From Oscillospiraceae bacterium (lineage in GTDB: Bacteria; Bacillota_A; Clostridia; Oscillospirales; WRJC01): a stretch of 64,000 nucleotides of DNA. The notes below the pieces were generated by a model. The model saw only the letters and a list, made by a program, of their open reading frames with translations, was not told where the DNA came from and ran no database searches. Shown piece after piece: positions 35,696-44,773 of this stretch. Both the position numbers and the translations under genes were made by a program. How positions within the stretch are numbered: the stretch's first letter is position 1; the number at the start of each line of letters is the position of its first letter. The stretch spans positions 1-64,000 of the forward strand of contig WRJC01000003.1 of NCBI GenBank assembly GCA_009782405.1, given 5' to 3'.

Positions 35696-37204
35696 TTATG
35701 AAATATCCGCAAAATTATCAATCGCTTTTTGCATGTCTTTTTCGACTTTCGGGACTATTTTTTCATATGCCGAAACAAAGTCCGTGCTTTTTTTCGCCGT
35801 TTCATTGGCGAACATATCGAATATCCCGCCCCAATTGTATACTTGGCCCAAATCGTAGCAGCGCGTCGCAAAAATCAAATCGAGCATTTCGCCGGATTCG
35901 TCGTCACGCATCAGCTTGCTTTTCAGCGATATGTCATAATATGCAGGACGCAAAGTGTAATAGCTTTCGGCAGTCAAAGATTCGAGCACGATTCCAGTCC
36001 TTTCGATGTCGGAAGCGGTCATCGGGATGCTCACCGCCGTCGTGCAACCGGCGTATACGGCGTTGTAATATTCCTTCTGGATTTCGTCGTGTTTCGGATT
36101 GGGCAATATTCCGAAATTGCATTCGGCTTCGCGAAGCATTGTCACCCTGTTCATTCCCGTATAAAGCCACAGCCCCCTTTTTTCGATGAGCATTTCGAGC
36201 TGCTGATCCCAAATGGTGTCACCTGTGTATTTGCTCGTCCAGTCCTGCGCCACGATCGAATTCGTCCGGTCGTTGATTATTTCGATCCACTTTGAATAGG
36301 ATTCCCCTATGATCGGATCGGTGATATTCAAAACCGGTATATCGTTTTCGTCTTTTGTTATCACAAAATGCCCCGCCCCGACCACGTTTCCGTGCATGCA
36401 ATGCGTTTGGGTGATCAAAGCGTATTTGTCGCTGTCGTCCATGATGCCGTCCCCGTTTAGATCCTGCGTGACAGTTTTGCCCATTTCCCACATTTTGTCG
36501 ACAGTCCATTTCCCCTCCCTGACAAGCTGGTACGGGTCTTCGAGCCCTTGCTCCCTGATGACATCTTTGCTGAAAAGGAATATGAACAAAGCGTCTTTGT
36601 CTATGATCAAAAGATCGCTTATCGAGAACAGCAGCTTTTTGCCTATGGAAAGCTGTTGGTTCGCCCTTTGGTCCCACCACGGTTTCTCCAAATCGACATA
36701 CGGCACATTTTTCAAATCGGATAACATTCCTTCCTGTGCCAAAGACGAACTATAGCCAGCAAGCGGTATGCTCAAAACGTCATAAAAATCATCGGCGGCT
36801 TTTATGCTTTTTTTTGCGTCGTTTAGCTGGTTGGCTGAAAAAACCCCTTTGATCGCTATATTGTATTTCTCTTCGACTGCCCTGTTACGGTAATAGACTG
36901 CGTCGTTTATTGTATCCCCGTTTTCGCCTTCGACGTAAATGTCCCTGTTGTACCAGTGTGAATTCCATGCTTTGTCATTTGCCAGAACCACAAATTCGTA
37001 TCCTCCGTAATCTTTGTCGTCGGGAACTTCGGGCTTCAACCTTTCCGTCGTGGCTTCTTCTTCATCTTCGCCCACTTCGGCATTGGCCGTTGGATTTTGG
37101 TTTTCCGTCTGTTTTTCTTCATTGTTCCCTTTTTCGTTCCCGCAGGAAACGAAAAGCACCCCGAACAGAAATACGAAAACCAAAATACAAATTGCTTTTT
37201 TCAT
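35696..37204 (-). CDS. Extracellular solute-binding lipoprotein
   Basis: A 502-residue lipoprotein with lipobox FVSC, an acidic Glu/Asn linker (to about residue 55), then a solute-binding fold: YEFVVLANDKAW, NDAVYYRNRAVEEKYNIAI, VPYVDLEKPWW and YNWGGIFDMF near the end. It is a paralogue of the protein at 917-2389. No transport permease lies next to it. ATG at 37204 has AAAGGAGCGC upstream and a strong promoter at 37251-37279. The genes downstream (beta-helix, Dabb) and the divergent sulfatase suggest a carbohydrate ligand. Confidence 0.78.
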   Translation of the reverse strand: MKKAICILVFVFLFGVLFVSCGNEKGNNEEKQTENQNPTANAEVGEDEEEATTERLKPEVPDDKDYGGYEFVVLANDKAWNSHWYNRDIYVEGENGDTINDAVYYRNRAVEEKYNIAIKGVFSANQLNDAKKSIKAADDFYDVLSIPLAGYSSSLAQEGMLSDLKNVPYVDLEKPWWDQRANQQLSIGKKLLFSISDLLIIDKDALFIFLFSKDVIREQGLEDPYQLVREGKWTVDKMWEMGKTVTQDLNGDGIMDDSDKYALITQTHCMHGNVVGAGHFVITKDENDIPVLNITDPIIGESYSKWIEIINDRTNSIVAQDWTSKYTGDTIWDQQLEMLIEKRGLWLYTGMNRVTMLREAECNFGILPNPKHDEIQKEYYNAVYAGCTTAVSIPMTASDIERTGIVLESLTAESYYTLRPAYYDISLKSKLMRDDESGEMLDLIFATRCYDLGQVYNWGGIFDMFANETAKKSTDFVSAYEKIVPKVEKDMQKAIDNFADIS

Positions 37205-37250
37205 AAAATAAGCGCTCCTTTCAAATTTTTTTGTTTTATCCGCTTTGACC

Positions 37251-37279
37251 ATTATATCAGATTTTTTGGATTTTTTCAA
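37251..37279 (-). promoter_or_regulatory. Promoter of the solute-binding/beta-helix/Dabb operon
   Basis: On the minus strand: TTGAAA, 17-base spacer, TATAAT (37256-37251), about 50 bases before the start. Confidence 0.75.
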
Positions 37280-37296
37280 GTTTTAAAAAAATATGC

Positions 37297-37325
37297 TTGA
37301 TTTTATGTTTTTTTTGTGGTAGGAT
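37297..37325 (+). promoter_or_regulatory. Possible promoter for the sulfatase gene
   Basis: TTGATT, 17-base spacer, TAGGAT (37320-37325). The -10 box is weak. Confidence 0.4.
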
Positions 37326-37363
37326 ATGACAATGCAAAAAAACGAACAGGGGGTTTGCCAAAA

Positions 37364-38713
37364 GTGGATAAAAATCGGCCAAATGTGATATTGATAAACT
37401 GCGACGACTTGGGCTACGGCGATTTGGGCTGCTACGGAAGCAAAACGAACAAAAGCCCGTATGTGGACAGGCTTGCGGAAAACGGGATAAAATTCACTTC
37501 TTTTTACTGCGCCTCTTCCGTATGCTCGCCTTCAAGGGCGGCATTGATGACAGGTTGTTACCCGGCCAGGGTGGGCATAAACAGGGTGTTGTTCCCCGGC
37601 GAGCCTTTTGGCCTGGATCCCGGTGAATTTACAATGCCGATGATGTTCAAAAAAGCCGGCTACCGCACGATGATGGTGGGAAAATGGCATTGCGGCGACC
37701 AAAAAGAATTTTTGCCGGATAAATTCGGTTTTGACGGATATTACGGACTGCCGTACAGCAACGACATGGGCATAAATTTGAAAACCGCCGACAAAGCGAA
37801 ATATCCTCCCCTCCCCCTCATTTCAGGCGGCCAGGTGATAGAGCAGCAACCCGACCAACGCGGCCTGACTGAAAGATACGTTGAAAAATGCGTCGAATTC
37901 ATCAGGGAAAGCAAAAACGACAATTTTTTTCTGTATTTCGCCCAAATGCATGTCCATTTGCCTCTGTACGCCGCAGAGAGATTTGTAAACGAATCCGAAA
38001 ACGGCGATTTCGGCGCGTGCGTGGCTTCGCTCGACTGGGCTTGCGGGGCGATTTCGCATGAATTGGAAAAACTCGGAATTTCGGAAAATACCATGATAAT
38101 ATTCACTTCGGACAACGGATCAAGGGGCGACAACGGATCAAGCAATTTCCCGCTGGCGGGCGGAAAATTTTCCACGTGGGAAGGCGGGCACCGCATACCG
38201 TGCATCATATCCTGGAAGGGGAAAATAGAGCCGGGGACAAATGGCAAAATCGCGAGCCAAATGGATTTGCTGCCGACTTTGGCTGCCATATTGGGCCGGG
38301 ATTTGGGAAAAGAAAAAATAGACGGGGTTGATTTGTCCGAAATGATTTTTGACGGCGGAAATTCGCCCCGGGACGAATTTGTTTATTGGCAAATGGGCAA
38401 AAAACTCGAAGCGGTGAGAAAAGGCAAATGGAAGCTGCACTTCTATAAAAACGACTCCCCGGTGAAATTATTGTTCGACCTTGAAACGGATATTTCCGAA
38501 AACGACAACCTGTATGATTTTAACCCCAAAATCGTGGCCGAACTCACGGAAATCTACGAAAAGCACAAAAATATGCTCGGCGATGATTTGACCGGGGTGC
38601 AGGGCGGCGAATCCAGAAAATGCATGACCGTCGAAAACCCGGCCACTCTTACCGTTTATGACCCGGACCACCCATATATCATAGCCATGTACGACAAAAC
38701 CGAAATGGGGTAA
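37364..38713 (+). CDS. Sulfatase (arylsulfatase family, formylglycine type)
   Basis: A 449-residue type-I sulfatase. PNVILINCDDLGYGDLGCYG near residue 6 supplies metal-binding Asp residues. Cys54 in VCSPSRAALMTG is the residue oxidised to formylglycine by an anaerobic sulfatase-maturing enzyme, which is not in this window. VGKWHCGD and TSDNGSRGD are further active-site segments. GTG at 37364 is chosen because AGGGGG lies 10 bases upstream and the conserved N-terminus starts there. No signal peptide is present, so it should act in the cytoplasm on imported sulfated substrates. It is followed 51 bases later by the UroD-family gene. Confidence 0.88.
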   Translation: MDKNRPNVILINCDDLGYGDLGCYGSKTNKSPYVDRLAENGIKFTSFYCASSVCSPSRAALMTGCYPARVGINRVLFPGEPFGLDPGEFTMPMMFKKAGYRTMMVGKWHCGDQKEFLPDKFGFDGYYGLPYSNDMGINLKTADKAKYPPLPLISGGQVIEQQPDQRGLTERYVEKCVEFIRESKNDNFFLYFAQMHVHLPLYAAERFVNESENGDFGACVASLDWACGAISHELEKLGISENTMIIFTSDNGSRGDNGSSNFPLAGGKFSTWEGGHRIPCIISWKGKIEPGTNGKIASQMDLLPTLAAILGRDLGKEKIDGVDLSEMIFDGGNSPRDEFVYWQMGKKLEAVRKGKWKLHFYKNDSPVKLLFDLETDISENDNLYDFNPKIVAELTEIYEKHKNMLGDDLTGVQGGESRKCMTVENPATLTVYDPDHPYIIAMYDKTEMG

Positions 38714-38764
38714 AGTAAGGGAAATCAAGCGATATTGAATTCAAAAAGAAGAAAGGTGCATCAT

Positions 38765-39862
38765 ATGGATACGAGAGAACGATTCGTGCGCGTCTTGACG
38801 GGAAAAGACGCAGACCGCGTTCCGTTCATGAAAATTTTCGGCGGGACGAACGCAATTTCAGCGCATTGGTCAAAACAATATCCGCACATCAACTCATACA
38901 TAGACGAACTGCTCGGTTTCGAAGGGCGCTACAGGGGGTGGCAGATAGCCCCGGTGAATACGGGGCTCTGCGGAATCCCGCCCGACATAGTGGAATACAG
39001 TTCAGAAACCGAAACCCGGGTTTTGCACGGAGACGGCAGGATAACGGTGCATATGAGCCGGGAAGGCCACTATTTCAACCATATTGCCAAATATCCGGTC
39101 AATTGCCGGGAAGATTGGCGGCGCGTAAAAACCAATTGGCTGGATCCGGATGACCCAAGGCGTTTTCCCGTTTCCTGGGAATGGAAAAATTACGTCGAAA
39201 TGTTTTGTCGCCGCGACTATCCGCTTCAGCTGACTTGCGGGGGCGTGTATGGATTTGCGAGGAATATGCTCGGCGACGAAACGCTATGCGTCATGCTTTA
39301 CGAAGACCCGGAATTGGTGGGGGACATAATTGCGACATATATAGACATGTGCATCGCAATCTGGAAAAAGATGGTCGGGGAAATCCAATTCGACATAATC
39401 GAATGCTGGGAGGACATGGCGTACAAAAACGGCTCGATCATATCGAAAAAACATTTCTCGGAATTTCTCGCCCCGCAGTACAGGCGAATCCGGGATTTCG
39501 CGGGGGAAGCCGGGATACCTCTGGTCATGGTGGACAGCGACGGGAACATAATGGAACTGGCCGAATGGATGTCCGGGGCGGGCGTGAACTGCATGTACCC
39601 GTTTGAAGCCCAATCGGGAAACGACGTAAGGGATATAAGAAAAAATTTGCCCGATATGGGCTGCATCGGCGGGCTCGACAAGGAATGCATGGCAAAGGAC
39701 AAAAACGCGATGGACGACGAACTCGAAAAAGCCCGAAAGCTCATACTTTTGGGCAAATTCATCCCCGGGCCCGACCATTTTGTTTTGGAAAACGTGCCGT
39801 TCGAAAATTACGCATATTTCATGCGCGGGCTGAAACGGGTTGTTTTCGAAACGAAATTTTAG
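38765..39862 (+). CDS. Uroporphyrinogen decarboxylase-family protein (probable methyltransferase)
   Basis: A 365-residue TIM-barrel protein of the UroD superfamily: TRERFVRVLTGKDADRVPFM at the start, LTCGGVYGFARNML, DIIECWEDMAYKNGSIISKK, and GGLDKECMAKDK near residue 305. The family includes HemE and corrinoid-dependent methyltransferases such as MtaA and CmuA. No other haem genes occur nearby and the conserved HemE N-terminus is absent, so a methyltransferase-like or unknown role is more likely. AAAGGTG lies 6 bases before the ATG. It follows the sulfatase and ends with a 4-base overlap against the convergent aldo/keto reductase gene. Confidence 0.8.
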   Translation: MDTRERFVRVLTGKDADRVPFMKIFGGTNAISAHWSKQYPHINSYIDELLGFEGRYRGWQIAPVNTGLCGIPPDIVEYSSETETRVLHGDGRITVHMSREGHYFNHIAKYPVNCREDWRRVKTNWLDPDDPRRFPVSWEWKNYVEMFCRRDYPLQLTCGGVYGFARNMLGDETLCVMLYEDPELVGDIIATYIDMCIAIWKKMVGEIQFDIIECWEDMAYKNGSIISKKHFSEFLAPQYRRIRDFAGEAGIPLVMVDSDGNIMELAEWMSGAGVNCMYPFEAQSGNDVRDIRKNLPDMGCIGGLDKECMAKDKNAMDDELEKARKLILLGKFIPGPDHFVLENVPFENYAYFMRGLKRVVFETKF

Positions 39863-40824
39863 AAAAGTTCCAAATCGCCGATCAACAATTCCATTTCGTC
39901 CCCGCCGAGCCGGATGTCCGCCGCCGAAACGCTGTCGCCTATCTGTTCGGGGTTTTTCGAACCGATGATGGGTATCGCGACAAATCCATGGCTCATCAAA
40001 TACGCCAAAGATATTTGCGTGCAGCTATATCCCGTTTTTTCGGACAATTTTTTCATATTTTTGTAAACGCGCATATTTTCGTCGTTTTTGTACCTTGCCA
40101 AAAGATTTTCCGATATGGCCCCTGTGTCATATTTGGAAAAATAACCGCCCGCTTGGGATGAATATGGAATCGCAGCCAAACCGGTGCGCTTATGCAGCAA
40201 AATTCCTTCGCCGTCCATTCTGCACATGGTTTTGTCCCCCGAATCGGACTTGTTCGGAATTGCAAGGCTCCACTGCGGCTGGTTGGCGATAAAACCTTTC
40301 GCGCCTTTTTTTGCGGCATATGCGAGCGCCTGTTCGATTCTCTGCGGCTTCCAATTCGAACATCCGAAATATCGGGCTTTTCCGGATTTCCGGATTTCAA
40401 GCAATGTTTCCATGATTTCACCGACAGGAATATTTTCCGCATCCCTGTGGAGCCAAAATATGTCCAAACAGTCCGTTTGCAACGCCGACAGGCTTTCTTC
40501 CAAATCCGAATTTATTTCTTCGCGGCTCATTCTGGGGATATTCATCGCCGAAAGGTCGGGATGGGCCGCTTTCGAGGCGAGAACGATCTTATCGCGGTTT
40601 TTTCTGTTTTGCATCCATTTTCCAAGCATCATTTCGTTGGAATTTTTTTTATGGGCGAGCCATTTGCCGTAAACATTTGCGGTGTCTATGAAATTGCCGC
40701 CTTTTTCGACAAAAAAATCGAGGCACCCGAAATATTTTTCTTCATCCTCAAATCCGCAATATGCGGCGCCGTAACAGATTCCGGAAACCATCAAATCGGT
40801 GTTTGGTATCGAAACTTTTTTCAT
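39859..40824 (-). CDS. Aldo/keto reductase
   Basis: A 321-residue NAD(P)H-dependent oxidoreductase of the (beta/alpha)8 fold. N-terminal IPNTDLMVSGICYGAAYCG, FIDTANVYGKW with the catalytic Tyr, KIVLASKAAHP with the Lys, QTDCLDIFWLHRD with the His, and SLAYLMSHGFVAIPIIGSKNPEQI near the end for cofactor binding. The catalytic Asp-Tyr-Lys-His set appears intact. GGAGCGCGAAAATCA precedes the ATG and a promoter lies at 40866-40894. The substrate is unknown; a sugar-aldehyde role would fit the carbohydrate-flavoured neighbourhood. Confidence 0.9.
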   Translation of the reverse strand: MKKVSIPNTDLMVSGICYGAAYCGFEDEEKYFGCLDFFVEKGGNFIDTANVYGKWLAHKKNSNEMMLGKWMQNRKNRDKIVLASKAAHPDLSAMNIPRMSREEINSDLEESLSALQTDCLDIFWLHRDAENIPVGEIMETLLEIRKSGKARYFGCSNWKPQRIEQALAYAAKKGAKGFIANQPQWSLAIPNKSDSGDKTMCRMDGEGILLHKRTGLAAIPYSSQAGGYFSKYDTGAISENLLARYKNDENMRVYKNMKKLSEKTGYSCTQISLAYLMSHGFVAIPIIGSKNPEQIGDSVSAADIRLGGDEMELLIGDLELF

Positions 40825-40865
40825 TGATTTTCGCGCTCCTTACATTTTGTTCTTTCATATTTACG

Positions 40866-40894
40866 ATTATATACCATATCAAAAAAAAAATCAA
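40866..40894 (-). promoter_or_regulatory. Promoter of the aldo/keto reductase gene
   Basis: On the minus strand: TTGATT, 17-base T-rich spacer, TATAAT (40871-40866). Confidence 0.65.
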
Positions 40895-40960
40895 CAACAA
40901 AAACCAAAAAACATTTTTATATATGCCATGATGCATATGCCAAATCAAGGAGGAAATTAA

Positions 40961-41527
40961 ATGCTTGACAAAAGTGTACCGTATTTCGACGTGCTCATGC
41001 ACAGGCAAAAAAACGCCCAAATCCCCCGCTATGCGTTGCCGGAGGGGTTTGCCTTTTCGTTCTTTCGCCCGGGGGACGAAAAGGCATGGGCCAAAATCGA
41101 AACATCAGTTCTGGAATTTGACGATGAATTGGACGCCCTGATATATTTTCACAAAGAATATCTGCCATTTTTGCCGGAACTCGAAAGAAGATGCCTTTTT
41201 GCCGAAAACAAAGAAGGCGAAAAAATCGCAACAAGCAACGCATGGTGGAACTATACCAAATCAAGGAGAGACCCTTGGCTGCATTGGGTGGCGGTCAAGC
41301 CCCAATACCAAGGCTTGGGAATAGGTAAAGCCATCATTTCGAAAGCCACGCAATTGATGGCGGAAATCGAGGGGGAAAGGGATTTTTACCTGCATACGCA
41401 GACATGGAGCCACAAAGCGATAAAAATTTACCAAAAGATGGGATACGCGATAACGGACGAAAAATATCTGAACAATTATTCGAATGAAAATTACGGAAAA
41501 GCGATCGAGGTGCTTGGCAATCTTTGA
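40961..41527 (+). CDS. GNAT family N-acetyltransferase
   Basis: A 188-residue protein. The acetyl-CoA loop QYQGLGIGKAIISKA is near residue 111, followed by a typical LHTQTWSHKAIKIYQKMGY segment; HWVAVKPQ just before forms strand 4. The N-terminal 60 residues are family-specific. The target amine is unknown. AAGGAGGAAATTAA gives a strong ribosome site. It lies upstream of the ABC importer at 41592 with a 64-base gap and may be cotranscribed. Confidence 0.88.
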   Translation: MLDKSVPYFDVLMHRQKNAQIPRYALPEGFAFSFFRPGDEKAWAKIETSVLEFDDELDALIYFHKEYLPFLPELERRCLFAENKEGEKIATSNAWWNYTKSRRDPWLHWVAVKPQYQGLGIGKAIISKATQLMAEIEGERDFYLHTQTWSHKAIKIYQKMGYAITDEKYLNNYSNENYGKAIEVLGNL

Positions 41528-41591
41528 TTTCCGTGCGAGTCCGCCGGATGAATTCGAATGAAACAATCATGAATTACAAAGGGGCAGAACC

Positions 41592-42581
41592 ATGAAAAAA
41601 TTTTTGGCGGCAATTTGCGCGTCCGCGTTGTTCTTCGGCGCGTTTCCCGCCTGTTCGGACAAAAAAGACGGGCCGCCGGCCGACGTTGCCGTTGCCGCGA
41701 TAAAGGGACCTTCCGCAATCGGCATGATAAAACTCATGGACGACGCGGACGGCAAAAAAATACAGACTAATAATTTTTCTTTTGAAATCTACCCGAACGC
41801 CGATGAAATCGTGCCCAAAATCGTACAAGGCAAAATAGACATCGCAGCCGTGCCGCCAAATCTTTCATCGGTTTTGTATTCTTCCATGCAAGGCAAAATA
41901 CAAGTCATCGCAATAACTACGCTTGGAATGATGTATGTGGCCGAAAACGGTGAAACAATAAATTCCCTCGAAGATTTGCGCGGCAAAACCGTATATGCGG
42001 CATTCAAAGGAAAATCGCCTGAATACGACTTGAATTACATACTCAAGGAAAACGGCATAGATCCGGAAAAAGATCTTGTCATCGAATGGAAATCGGAGCA
42101 TTCGGAAAGCGTGGCGGCGATTGCGGCAAACGAAAATGCCATCGCGGTTTTGCCGCAGCCTTTTGCCGCCATCGCGCAAACGGCAAACGAAAACATCAGG
42201 ATCGCCCTCGATTTGAACCATGAATGGGACGAAATCCAGAAAAAATCCGGAAATCCAAGCATGCTGATCACCGGGGTCGTGGTGGCGCGCGCGGAATTCA
42301 TTGATGAAAATCCCGGCGCCATATCAGATTTTCTTGAACGCTACAAAGAATCTGTTAATTATGCGATAAACAACGTGGGCGAAACCGCCGAATTGGTCGG
42401 GAAATATGGCATTTTTCCCGAAGCCGTGGCGCAAAAAGCCATCCCCTATTGCAATATGACATTTATCGAAGGCCAGAACATGAAAGAGAAGCTTTCGGGT
42501 TATTTGGGCATTTTGTTTGGGCAAAATCCAAATTCCGTGGGCGGGGCGTTGCCAAATGAAGATTTCTATTTCATCAGATAA
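41592..42581 (+). CDS. ABC transporter substrate-binding lipoprotein (NMT1/SsuA-like)
   Basis: A 329-residue lipoprotein with signal peptide and lipobox FPAC. Its fold follows periplasmic-binding proteins for aliphatic sulfonates, taurine, nitrate or thiamine precursors: ADVAVAAIKGPSAIGMIKL, GKIDIAAVPPNLSSVLY, VIAITTLGMMYVAENGETI and LRGKTVYAAFKGKSPEY. AAAGGGGCAG precedes the ATG. The permease gene overlaps its end by 26 bases and the ATPase follows, so all three parts of the importer are encoded together. The ligand cannot be decided. Confidence 0.85.
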   Translation: MKKFLAAICASALFFGAFPACSDKKDGPPADVAVAAIKGPSAIGMIKLMDDADGKKIQTNNFSFEIYPNADEIVPKIVQGKIDIAAVPPNLSSVLYSSMQGKIQVIAITTLGMMYVAENGETINSLEDLRGKTVYAAFKGKSPEYDLNYILKENGIDPEKDLVIEWKSEHSESVAAIAANENAIAVLPQPFAAIAQTANENIRIALDLNHEWDEIQKKSGNPSMLITGVVVARAEFIDENPGAISDFLERYKESVNYAINNVGETAELVGKYGIFPEAVAQKAIPYCNMTFIEGQNMKEKLSGYLGILFGQNPNSVGGALPNEDFYFIR

Positions 42582-43323
42582 GCCAAAACGCATAATCCGG
42601 CTTTGGGCCGTGGCGGCCTGGCTTGTAATTTGGCAGGCATTGAGCATGTACATCGGCCATGACATACTTTTGGTTTCGCCTTTGTCCGTGGCGCACAGGC
42701 TATCGCAGCTTGTCCGGGAAACGGGTTTTTGGACTTCGGTGCTTTTTTCTTTCCAAAGAATAACCGCCGGATTTTTGTCAGCTGTCGTTACCGGTTCGCT
42801 TTTGGCCGCGTTTTCCGCCCGTTTTCGGCGCGTGGAGGAGTTTTTGGCCCCTGCCATGATTTTCATAAAAGCGACTCCCGTAGCTTCCTTCACGATTCTC
42901 GTTTTGATATGGGTTTCGTCCCGCAATTTGTCCGTTGTGATCTCGTTTTTGATGGTGCTTCCCATAATCTACACGAACGTTTCAAACGGCATAAAACACA
43001 CCGATTCAAAACTGCTGGAAATGGCAGATGTGTTTGAAATACCCCTGAGCCGTAGGATCATGTATATTTACGTTCCGCAGGTTTTGCCTTTTTTCCAATC
43101 GGCTTGCTTGGTGGGGCTCGGACTGTGCTGGAAGGCGGGGATTGCGGCGGAAGTCATAGGGATCCCAAACGGTTCCATCGGCGAAAAACTGTATATGGCC
43201 AAAATTTATTTCACCACTCCGGATCTTTTCGCCTGGACGCTTGCCATCATAACCGTCAGCGTGGCGTTTGAAAAGTTTTTCATGCTGATGCTGCGCCTTC
43301 TCATAAAAAAAATCGAAAGGTGA
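42556..43323 (+). CDS. ABC transporter permease (SsuC/TauC-like)
   Basis: A 255-residue membrane protein with about six helices. The EMADVFEIPLSRRIMYIYVP segment near residue 155 fits the EAA loop that contacts the ATPase. LLVSPLSVAHRLSQLV near residue 38 is common in this permease group. ATG at 42556 lies within the end of the binding-protein gene, with GGCGGGG as a weak ribosome site; an upstream GTG at 42517 would add an unlikely N-terminus. Confidence 0.85.
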   Translation: MKISISSDKPKRIIRLWAVAAWLVIWQALSMYIGHDILLVSPLSVAHRLSQLVRETGFWTSVLFSFQRITAGFLSAVVTGSLLAAFSARFRRVEEFLAPAMIFIKATPVASFTILVLIWVSSRNLSVVISFLMVLPIIYTNVSNGIKHTDSKLLEMADVFEIPLSRRIMYIYVPQVLPFFQSACLVGLGLCWKAGIAAEVIGIPNGSIGEKLYMAKIYFTTPDLFAWTLAIITVSVAFEKFFMLMLRLLIKKIER

Positions 43324-43329
43324 CGGAAA

Positions 43330-43905
43330 ATGGCTATAGAAATAGTGGATATGAGCAAATCATACGGCCAAAACGCGGTATTCGGAAATTTTGGCTGCCA
43401 AATCGAAGAAGGAGCCGTCAATTGCATCATGGGAGCTTCCGGTAAAGGAAAAACCACGTTGATCCGCATCTTGCTCGGTTTGGAAAAACCGGACAGCGGA
43501 CAGATTTCCGGTATTGCGGATTTAAAAAAAAGCGTCGTTTTTCAGGAAGACAGGCTCTGCGAAAATTTGAGCGCCGAATCCAACATAAGGCTCGCTTGCC
43601 GAAAAGCTCTGAAAATGAATTCCATAACCGAAGCCATGCTTGCCGTAGGGTTGAATTCGGATTGCCTCAAACAGCCGGTGCGCAGCATGAGCGGCGGCCA
43701 GAAGAGGCGGGTGGCCATACTGCGCGCGCTCATGGCCGAATACGACATTTTGTTCATGGACGAACCTTTCAAGGGTCTTGACGCGGAGATAAAAAAAAAG
43801 ACCATGTCTTATGCGAAAGAACAGAGCAACGGCAAAACAGTCATACTCGTCACCCACGACAAAAAGGAATGCGAAACGATGGACGGGAAGATGATATATA
43901 TATAA
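43330..43905 (+). CDS. ABC transporter ATP-binding protein (short form)
   Basis: A 191-residue ATPase, 40-60 residues shorter than usual for nitrate/sulfonate importers, yet with every core motif: Walker A GASGKGKTT, Q-loop VVFQEDR, signature MSGGQKRRVA, Walker B ILFMDEPFKGLD and H-loop VTHDKKE. The missing part is the C-terminal tail and a region between Walker A and the Q-loop. It lies 6 bases after the permease gene and is expected to power that importer. Confidence 0.87.
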   Translation: MAIEIVDMSKSYGQNAVFGNFGCQIEEGAVNCIMGASGKGKTTLIRILLGLEKPDSGQISGIADLKKSVVFQEDRLCENLSAESNIRLACRKALKMNSITEAMLAVGLNSDCLKQPVRSMSGGQKRRVAILRALMAEYDILFMDEPFKGLDAEIKKKTMSYAKEQSNGKTVILVTHDKKECETMDGKMIYI

Positions 43906-43915
43906 GGTGACAGAA

Positions 43916-44773
43916 ATGATTAGCGTTCAAGATGTTTTTATGAAATACCCCGCCGCAAAAGAAGATACAATACGCGGGATCAGTTTTGATGTGAAGCAGG
44001 GCGAAATATTCGGGTTTCTCGGTCCCTCCGGCGCGGGAAAAAGCACTCTGCAAAAAATACTGACAGGCGTATTGAGACAATATCGCGGCAGCGTCCGTGT
44101 TTTGGACATTGAGGCAAAAAACAGAACCAGTAATTTTTATGAAAATATAGGCGTCGATTTTGAGTTTCCGAATTTTTACGGCAAGTTTACCGGATTGGAA
44201 AATTTAAAATACTTTGCCTCGCTATATTCCGCAAAAACAATTGACCTTCTGACTTTGATAAAAAAAGTAGGGCTTCATAACGACGTTGACAAAAAGGTTG
44301 GGAGTTTTTCAAAAGGGATGAAAATGCGGCTTGGTTTCGTCCGTTGCCTTATGCACAATCCTCAGCTGCTCTTTTTGGACGAGCCTACAAGCGGGCTTGA
44401 CCCTGCAAATGCAAGGATACTCAAAGATATGATATTGGAACAAAAAATGATGGGAAAAACCATTATTTTAACTACCCATAACATGCACGACGCAGAGGAA
44501 TTATGCGACCGCGTGGCTTTTATAGTGGACGGAAAAATTGAAGCGTTGAACGCACCCCGCATATTGAGCAAAAGCTGTTCGGAAACAAGGGTCGCATATA
44601 GTTTTATCGCAGAAGATGGGCGGGAAATTCAAAAAGATTGTTTGATTTCAGAACTTGGAATGTCGGAGAGTTTTCAAGCATCATTAAAAGAAGGTACGCT
44701 CACAAGCATACATTCAAAAGAACAAACCCTTGAAGATGTGTTTATCGCGCTGACGGGGAGGCATTTGCAATGA
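43916..44773 (+). CDS. ABC transporter ATP-binding protein (CcmA-like)
   Basis: A 285-residue ATPase of the drug/lipid export group. Motifs: Walker A GPSGAGKST, signature FSKGMKMRLGF, Walker B LLFLDEPTSGLD and TTHNMHDAEE with the H-loop. The C-terminal 60 residues are a subfamily extension. ATG at 43916 is preferred to GTG at 43907 because AAGGTGA then sits 5 bases upstream. Both downstream permease genes begin by ATGA overlap, so the three are one transcript. Confidence 0.88.
   Translation: MISVQDVFMKYPAAKEDTIRGISFDVKQGEIFGFLGPSGAGKSTLQKILTGVLRQYRGSVRVLDIEAKNRTSNFYENIGVDFEFPNFYGKFTGLENLKYFASLYSAKTIDLLTLIKKVGLHNDVDKKVGSFSKGMKMRLGFVRCLMHNPQLLFLDEPTSGLDPANARILKDMILEQKMMGKTIILTTHNMHDAEELCDRVAFIVDGKIEALNAPRILSKSCSETRVAYSFIAEDGREIQKDCLISELGMSESFQASLKEGTLTSIHSKEQTLEDVFIALTGRHLQ

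Noticed and set aside
38765..39862. Call as hemE (uroporphyrinogen decarboxylase)
   Set aside because: The N-terminal HemE motif is not seen and no haem gene is near; only the superfamily is supported.
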